In this document: positions 57,817 to 64,000 of the stretch, piece by piece
Position numbering within the stretch: position 1 is the stretch's first letter
Layout: each line of letters begins with the position of its first letter
The notes under the pieces: model-generated
Seen by the model: the letters and a program-made list of their open reading frames with translations, nothing else
Databases searched by the model: none
What the model was told of the DNA's origin: nothing
Position numbers and translations under genes: made by a program
DNA from: Filosporella fistucella
Lineage: Eukaryota > Ascomycota > Leotiomycetes > Helotiales
Length of the DNA: 64,000 nt
Reading direction: 5' to 3'
Assembly: GCA_030077755.1 (NCBI GenBank)
Contig: JAQJZZ010000013.1
Span: 1,488,001-1,552,000 of the forward strand

Positions 57817-58916
57817 ATGGATTACTCGTAAGTTATCCACATCATATCGTCTCTAGAGATAACAGAGTCTGACATCTGTAGCAAGGTGTTAGTTACAGGA
57901 GCAACTGGTTTCATCGGCACACATGTTGTCAACAATTTGCTAAGCAGAGGAATTCATGTCCGAGCAGCTGTCCGTTCCAAAGCAAAGGCGGAAGCCTTGT
58001 ACGACTCTCAGTCAGCGATTGGAAAAACACTTATAGAAATTGTTTACATAACCGATCTTGCTACCTCGGGCGTGTTTGATGAAGCTATTAGTGGCGTTGA
58101 TGGAATAATTCATGTTGCAAGTGTATGCTGTCCAATCCAGGTTTTAAAGCCTCGCTGACCAAGCTGGACATTTAGCCACTAAACTACTCAGTCAAGGATA
58201 AAGAAAAAGAGCTTGTTATTCCCGCTATTAATGGAGTGCGTTCACTCTTTGCGACAGCATCGAAGAACCAAGTCAAACGTATTGTTCTCACTTCCTCCTT
58301 CGGGGCAGTGTTGGATATGACTCGTTCATTGGAGACACCATACACATATACGGACACAGACTGGAATCCGATTACCTATGCGGAAGCTATTGACCCCAAA
58401 GCCACCCCTCAAGACGCATATCGAGGATCAAAGACTTTTGCGGAGCAAGAGGCTTGGCGTTTTATGAAAGAGGAGAATCCCAAGTTTGATTTGGTGACAA
58501 TGTGTCCAAGTATGGTTTTTGGTCCTGTTGCTAGCAAGTTGGCTTCTGCTGAAAATCTAGGCGAGTCGGACAAGATGCTTCTGAGGGTAGTACAAGGTGG
58601 AGATTTGCCTCCAGCACGGTTTAATTTCTGGATCGACGTGAGGGATCTGGCAGAATGTCATGTCAAAGCTCTTCTTACTAAGAAGGCAGGAGGGAAAAGA
58701 TATCTGCCAATGCCGGCAGAGAATTTCTCATACCAGAAAGCCAGTGAGATAATCAGAGCCAATTTTCCAGAGCTGAAGGGAGTTGGGACTGGTATTCAGG
58801 TTGTCAATCCTGTAGTGGCTGTTGATGGAAAAGCTGTATGTGACGATCTCGAAATCACATTTAGAAGCTTCGAGGACTCAGTCGTTGATCTAGTGAAGCA
58901 AGTCATTTCAATATGA
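57817..58916 (+). CDS. NAD(P)-dependent reductase (extended SDR, ketoreductase/DFR-like)
   Basis: Extended short-chain dehydrogenase of the dihydroflavonol-reductase / methylglyoxal-reductase (Gre2) group, 330 residues; exons 57817-57827 (only 11 nt), 57882-58122 and 58176-58916. The Rossmann motif is VLVTGATGFIGTHVV (TGxxGxxG), followed by VRAAVRSKAKAEAL, whose arginine suggests NADPH preference. Next come VDGIIHVASPLNY and VLTSSFGAVLD (catalytic Ser). The Y-x3-K pair is in DAYRGSKTFAEQEAW. FDLVTMCPSMVFGP follows, as usual in this group. The likely reaction is carbonyl reduction of a small molecule. It shares its promoter with the GST. Confidence 0.9.
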
Positions 58917-60143
58917 AAAGGATTGACAACAATTGGGCATTTGCCGTTCTCAATGACGGCAAGACTGTAGCTGAATGAGGACATTTCGCGTTTACGATTG
59001 GTGTTCTCTACAGATTCCGGTAGTCGTCGTCTGCAATTCAGTGGATGTAACGCAGATAACCGTGACTTCATTGATCCTGTAGCCGCTTTAGGTAGTGGCC
59101 TCAAGCCATTCCCAGCCTCAATAATTAATAGATTCCGACAACATAAGGATGCTGCACTCTATTCTGTTGAAATAAGATGAGAACCTTGGCACAATCCAAA
59201 TGAGAGTCCAGCAACTGTCGAGCACTCCTCTTGCGCTCCACGTCTCCTTTGGAGCATCCGCCAGCCCAGATACATGGAGTATCAGTGCGCTTGCTGAATA
59301 TTCTTCCCAACGACTTTGCGCCCAGAGGTGTTCTACGACAAGCCAGATACCAACTGGCTCTTCACCGATAATATTGCAAAGACGATAGGATAACGCCCTG
59401 CGCGGACTCTTATAAAAGCGGCTCAGTTGACGCTTCAAGCACCATCAGCTTGTATGCTGGGTACTGTACGCCAAAGTTTCCATTATCAGCTTCTGCATCA
59501 ACTACAGCAGCTGGAACTTCCTCAACGTCAGCAGTTGAAGGTATGACACCTCAGTCGTCAATCATCCGAACTTCTCCCATCTCTCAAGGAACGACTTATA
59601 TCACAAGTGCGGCGCCAAGCAGCAGCAGCAGCACACTTGACAACCCGGGTCCTGGAGGCGGAAAAGGGGGACTGAGTCAGTCGGATAAGATAGCGTTGGG
59701 AACTGGAATCAGTATACCAATTGCTGCGATAATCGTCAGTGTTTGGTTGTATTATCTTTCAAGTTCGAAAACGAAAGCGATGGGCTGAAGAGATGCGTTT
59801 ACAGGTGATATAATTGGTTTAAAAGGCACAATTAGTGGCGATGATAGCCCACTGAGGATTTGCTGGTCCACATCCGGCGAAGTGCCATGTATCTGTGGTA
59901 AACTCTCATATAAAAGCAGCGTTGTAGTCGTGACTGATCACTAACCAACCATGTGATCTGGATCACTTCTATGGCATAGCTTAATCATCATCCAGATCTT
60001 CTTTGTTGGGTATGTCTTTCCCACTTCCCAAATCAGCTGAGAGCGACAGAATTATTAAGATGATTCTGATCCCGATATGACTCGGGCTATCTTAATTCAC
60101 AAAAACTCTGAAATTATCCGAGAACCTCAACGGGCACGGGTGC
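58917..60143. other. Intergenic region with a gene remnant
   Basis: Between the reductase and the HET gene, both ending here (convergent). The only structure is the broken Cys-rich surface-protein gene described at 59200-59788. Confidence 0.45.
59200..59788 (+). pseudogene. Broken Cys-rich, single-pass surface-protein gene
   Basis: Pieces of a fungal secreted/CFEM-like membrane protein in several frames. LAEYSSQRLCAQRC (about 59290-59335) is continued in another frame by VFYDKPDTNWLFTDNIAKTI (59330-59390). A third frame then gives SGSVDASSTISLYAGYC (about 59410-59465), a Ser/Thr stalk and a membrane helix (KIALGTGISIPIAAIIVSVW) with a Ser/Lys-rich tail ending at 59788. The middle Cys-rich segment expected between the second and third pieces is missing. 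The last piece alone is a clean open frame from 59450, and might still be expressed. The family assignment rests on spacing, not on a complete motif. Confidence 0.45.
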
Positions 60144-62183
60144 TCAAATTATGGCAACAGTCTCCAATTTGACTCCTCGATTCTTCAGCTCCTTTTCGTC
60201 CATTCTTGGATCTGTCCACGATCCTTCCGGTGTGATCGCGTTGCAGTACCAGCAATCGTTGAATGTACCCGACGGGGACGCCATCTCAAAGTCCTCATAC
60301 TTGATAAACCAACCTGGCGGAAATTTCCCTAACCTAGGGTCATCCATTGTCAAATCACCACTTTTAAGATTCAGGAAAATTCTTCTGTGAGTGCGAGTCA
60401 CCGAGCTCATGACCCAAGTGCCTGGAAGTGGTCCCAAAAATGCCTCACCTTCCATTATTCCGGCTACATAACTTTCCCCAATAAGTTGATGTCTGTTTGT
60501 CTCCTTTTCCACTGCACGAATAATAAGTGGATTGGTGCCGCCAAGCGGGATAAAAATTTTGTCACCAGTCTCAATTGCGGCTGGAAACATACCAATAAGT
60601 CCTTCGGAGGATACGCCGAAGCGTCTTCCAATCATTATTGCCTGCACGGCATACATGAATCTGGCAACATTGAAATCATCCAGTCGTGGGTCTCCTCCGT
60701 TCCAGTAACCTAGAGCATCGTTCAGCGAGGGAGCCCCTCCTTTATTCGGTGGACCATCCTCCCGTATCCAACCTCCTGCTATAAGCTTGACAAAGTTTGC
60801 CACTGTGGAGGCATCGGCCTTGCCTAGACTCGAAATAACCAGATCCCACCACTTTTGACAAACTTTAACAACTTTTGTCAAGTCAGAGCTTTCCAAGACC
60901 GAATCACCAATTCTGCTGATAATTCCACATGAGACGCCAGACATGTGCAGAGTATTGCTATCGAATGAGATAGATGAAATAGCCTTTGAATTTCCAGATG
61001 CTCTTTGCCTACAGAGTGGGGAACTATCAAATAGAGGCATTGAAAGGTCGGGTACCCAAGAAGGTAACGCCGAAAGGGAACTTCGTCTTGTTTCGCAGAT
61101 AGAAAGTATCTCTAGACTGTTGTATTCTAGTTTTTCAATGCAGCTTCGGGTCATAGCCTTGAACACGTTTTCTGTTGAGTCTGAGTAATCGGGTCTTATA
61201 TCAAGACGACTTATAGCTGATTTGGAAAGCATGTTCAGGACTCCGTACACACGATCTCTGGGATCCTGGCATTCTGCGTATCGAGTTTCGGTGATGACTG
61301 ACCAGAGGCCCAACTGAGAAGATAGTGGATTAAATATAGGCATGATGCGAGAGTTGAACCAGTGGACGTCTAAAGTTTCTGGATCATGGACGTGTTGCAC
61401 AAGGAACAGTTGAATCCAGTATAAAGCAGACCGAAATGTTATCCATGGGATCGTTGAGGATCCAACGAATACTTGGGCAAGTCGGCTCAACTTGATTTCT
61501 TGGACCACCCAAAGTCTGGTAAACCACTTTGAACGGAGAAGAGCTTGGATTGATTGCCAAATTGGTTTCATTTCCTGAATAGCTTCATGATTTTTGGCGA
61601 GCCTTACGGCGAAGCTTTTAGGCCGAAGCGTACACCTATGCATGATCGGGTCATATTTGATGCCTTTGCCCAGAAGTTTCAATGTTCGTATCGTCTGGTG
61701 GCTGTCGCTCGAGGATGCGCCTAGCCAGACGATCACCTGAAGAGCTCGTGCATATATTAAACCCATCCGAGAGACTTCTCTGCTTCGTTCAGTGGTGTCA
61801 TTTTGATTGATTGAAATTGCATCAATCCACAGTATGCGGGCTCTCCAAGGGAGTCTCAACTGGCGTAGGGCATTCCATAAGTTCTGCGTGATCAGAATGA
61901 AGGAGCCGTCTTCGCCTTCCCCTGGGACGAGAACTTGCTGGACGGGTGGCGAATGTATGGTCGACGTCTGATGTCGCGACTTTTGATGGACTAGAATCTT
62001 ATGGGGGTTTTCTGTCGGTCCCCATACATAGGAGAGTGCCTCATAGTCCGGAGTCTCAGCTTCCGACAGCGGTGTATGGAATATCTCCACACTAACTTCA
62101 TCGTTGAACGAGCCAGGCTTGAGTCTGATGAGCCGGATCTCATGGCTTTCATGATCCAAAGCTTTATAGAGGTGTTGTCGCAT
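60144..62183 (-). CDS. HET-domain protein
   Basis: Second heterokaryon-incompatibility-domain protein, 679 residues in one exon. I chose the ATG at 62183 (MRQHLYKALDHESHEIRLIR) because HET proteins start shortly before I-R-L-I-x-L-x-P-G. The frame stays open to an ATG at 62366, but the extra residues look like leader sequence. HET blocks are YEALSYVWGPTENP, RARILWIDAISINQNDTTER and SKWFTRLWVVQEIKLSRLAQ. Later marks are DPRDRVYGVLNMLSKS and LPSWVPDLSMPLFD, then GDKIFIPLGGTNPLIIRAVE near the end. The central GLIYARALQVIVWLG is conserved. It bounds the regulated cluster on the right, as the other HET gene does on the left. Confidence 0.88.
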   Translation of the reverse strand: MRQHLYKALDHESHEIRLIRLKPGSFNDEVSVEIFHTPLSEAETPDYEALSYVWGPTENPHKILVHQKSRHQTSTIHSPPVQQVLVPGEGEDGSFILITQNLWNALRQLRLPWRARILWIDAISINQNDTTERSREVSRMGLIYARALQVIVWLGASSSDSHQTIRTLKLLGKGIKYDPIMHRCTLRPKSFAVRLAKNHEAIQEMKPIWQSIQALLRSKWFTRLWVVQEIKLSRLAQVFVGSSTIPWITFRSALYWIQLFLVQHVHDPETLDVHWFNSRIMPIFNPLSSQLGLWSVITETRYAECQDPRDRVYGVLNMLSKSAISRLDIRPDYSDSTENVFKAMTRSCIEKLEYNSLEILSICETRRSSLSALPSWVPDLSMPLFDSSPLCRQRASGNSKAISSISFDSNTLHMSGVSCGIISRIGDSVLESSDLTKVVKVCQKWWDLVISSLGKADASTVANFVKLIAGGWIREDGPPNKGGAPSLNDALGYWNGGDPRLDDFNVARFMYAVQAIMIGRRFGVSSEGLIGMFPAAIETGDKIFIPLGGTNPLIIRAVEKETNRHQLIGESYVAGIMEGEAFLGPLPGTWVMSSVTRTHRRIFLNLKSGDLTMDDPRLGKFPPGWFIKYEDFEMASPSGTFNDCWYCNAITPEGSWTDPRMDEKELKNRGVKLETVAII

Positions 62184-62774
62184 GATAAAAATCTCTGATT
62201 TATGTTGCGGAAAGAGCGTTTCGAGGTGAGAAGAAATCAAAAGTCCGACAACGTAGAGGAAACCACGAGTTGGGGCGGAGGAAATGGTGAGCCTATCTGG
62301 CTTAGCGGCAATCCACGGCGTGCATCCTGCAACTACAGTACCTATACTTGAGAGACATCTTACCATTGTGAAATTCGATTCACGAATAACAACATCAAGA
62401 CTCTGCTTTCCGATTTTATTCCATCAAAACTACGGTGAGAATCCGAGGAGAATACGGTGTTCCAACGCGATGTTCATATCGAGCACTTTGCAAAAAAGCT
62501 GATCACTTTGGGAGGCAAAATGGATTGATTTGCGAAGTTCAGACTTTATTTAGAAAAATGGCATTTCAAAAAGGCAGTCGCAAAGCTCCATCTATAACGT
62601 GTGTATCTCCCCGAGTCCCAAAGAAATGACAGTTGCTTTTGCAAGCTGCTTTCTATATGCTTCGACCCTATCTATCCTCAAAGCACAAAAGAAATACTTG
62701 CGAAATCTACTTCTATATCGCCCCAATGTCCAGTGTGTTGCCCTGAAAATGAAAATGGAATCAAGCAGGCAAGA
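62184..62774. other. Intergenic region
   Basis: 5' leader of the HET gene and 3' flank of the GH114 gene. Open frames on the plus strand are not supported as genes. Confidence 0.5.
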
Positions 62775-64000
62775 CTACAAGTTCGTAGCTCTTGGTAGCA
62801 TCTTTTGCTCATTTCGTGTGGTGCATCCGGTAGGAACTTGCAATCCACCTCCAGTCTTTGCTCCACCAGTTGCCGTATCAGACAAAATAGAAGGAACAGG
62901 ACTTGGGCCCTCACATCTTGCAACGCCGCAATCGATATCGTAATAGTTTTGCAAGTTGGTGCGAAGAAATTTGTTGTTGAACTTGGTGCCGTAGGCAACC
63001 CATTTAGCACACCGGTCTTTTCCTTGTTGCTGAGACCAAGGGATGGAAGTTGGCTCCTCGGTTTTTCCACTTGCAGTCATGGTAGGATATTCGATGTTGA
63101 AGACAGGTTTACTTGATGAATAGAATCGACTGTATTTTTCGCATTCGTTTTTTGCGATGCATTCCTCGACAACGGCGAAGTCAAGATCTTTGACAAGGAT
63201 GTCGTCGAGGGCAAGTCTGTCAGAGTTCTTCAAGCCAATTCCCAACCCTCGGATATGAGCTTCATGAATGAGGAATTGCATGAAGTCTCTGGCGTCTGGC
63301 TCTTGCTCGCCAATACCATTGGCATTAGTGTAACCATCGATGTTGTCTGGGTCAACAGCATCGCACTTCTTCGCAACCGCTTTTTCAAGTCTGTTGACCA
63401 TAATTCGTCGAACTTCGAGGCTAGTGGTATTGAGCCAGTATTCATTTGGGGATTCTCCTCCATAGTTGCAGCCATAATCTTGTTGTCCCGGATTTGGGTT
63501 GAAACAACCAATGTCATCTCGATAGTCCTCACTTGTCCCAGCCGAAAAGTAGCAGATAATGTATTTCTTCGGGGTGGCCGACAATAAAGCTTTGAAGGTG
63601 TCTTCGTTGCTATCGATATCAATGTCGTAAACTTCCACATCAGCTGGTAATGCTACTCGTGGATCGAGGCCAACATCAGTCTGGAGGGCGATCTCCCACT
63701 TGGCAGTAGGGTTTGGTTTTGACCACTACAACGAATTAGCATGGCGATCTTTCAAAATTCTATCAGGCAAACAAGCTAGAACTAGCTCAGAAGCTGATTT
63801 ACAGCAAAATTTAGTTAGGTGGACAAGAGAAAAAGATTGCTTACTGTTGACTTTGGGTGAAGAGGTGGGGGTACAGTAATTCCGGTCCTTGCAGGGAGAC
63901 CACTGATACTACAATGCTTTGTAGTTGTTGGTACAGGGAAAGTTGCAGCACAAGCTGTCGGTTTGAATGGGGCAGGTTTGTAAGTTCTTGGTAGGATGTG
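62775..64000 (-). CDS. GH114 endo-alpha-1,4-polygalactosaminidase-like protein, 5' end outside window
   Basis: Secreted glycoside hydrolase of the GH114 (TM1410-like) family, whose characterised fungal members cut alpha-1,4-galactosamine polymers such as fungal galactosaminogalactan. Visible exons are (64000)-63845 and 63725-62775. The exon at the edge encodes a Pro/Thr-rich linker (CAATFPVPTTTKHCSIS), suggesting an N-terminal module or mucin stalk outside the window. The catalytic barrel runs from WEIALQTDVGLDP with VEVYDIDIDSNEDTF, KKYIICYFSAGTSEDYRDD, VRRIMVNRLEKAVAKKCDAV, DPDNIDGYTN (likely catalytic Asp region) and DFAVVEECIAKNECEKY. After the barrel, Cys-containing text (YYDIDCGVARCEG) and a Thr/Gly-rich tail end the protein. 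Confidence 0.85.

Noticed and set aside
1..64000. Transposons, CRISPR arrays, rRNA or tRNA genes
   Set aside because: No reverse transcriptase, transposase, long terminal or inverted repeats, spaced direct repeats or cloverleaf sequences could be recognised in either strand by eye.

Overview
This window looks like nuclear DNA of a filamentous ascomycete (Pezizomycotina). The genes are monocistronic and mostly interrupted by 45-150 bp GT-AG introns. Their families are typical of moulds: HET-domain proteins, a 2EXR protein, a DUF3632-like protein, MFS and APC permeases, C2H2 factors with a fungal regulatory domain, GPI/mucin-like wall proteins, a T1-family RNase and secreted hydrolases. A leotiomycete-like origin is a guess; nothing here proves it. 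All gene models were spliced by hand from reading frame, splice signals and family motifs. Coordinates are good to the base where both sites are canonical, but no transcript supports them.

Layout. 0-6 kb: 3' end of a sugar transporter, an aldo-keto reductase, a small secreted protein and a Mid2-like wall-sensor-type protein. 7-8.4 kb: an orphan nuclear-looking protein. 9.1-9.7 kb: a decayed GH27 alpha-galactosidase. 10-15 kb: a sugar transporter and an O-fucosyltransferase-like type II membrane protein. 16-21 kb: a secreted protein with a discoidin C-terminus and a type-B carboxylesterase. 22-23 kb: a 2EXR gene with an in-frame TAG. 23-28 kb: a divergent CoA-transferase III / AtuA pair. 28-32 kb: a divergent pair of Rieske-oxygenase relatives. 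33-43 kb: surface and secreted proteins (GPI proteins, RNase, small secreted protein), a frameshifted permease and a DUF3632-like gene. 43.6-62 kb: a six-gene cluster bracketed by two HET-domain genes. 62.8 kb to the edge: a GH114 enzyme.

The 45.8-58.9 kb cluster is the most system-like part. It holds two paralogous C2H2 regulators, an anion/carboxylate MFS transporter, a 2-oxoglutarate oxygenase, a GST and an NAD(P)-dependent reductase. No polyketide, peptide or terpene backbone enzyme is present, so detoxification or catabolism seems likelier than biosynthesis. Its four promoter regions, which serve all six genes, each carry the same 11-bp element GGAGGAGCTCC, and two also carry a one-base variant of its core. 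This suggests a self-contained regulon.

The second notable region is 28.5-31.8 kb. One gene keeps the mononuclear-iron catalytic domain of a ring-hydroxylating oxygenase but has lost the Rieske cluster. Its divergent neighbour keeps the Rieske cluster but has no mononuclear-iron site. Several other loci are decaying: the GH27 pseudogene, the 2EXR TAG, the permease frameshift and a broken Cys-rich surface gene at 59 kb.
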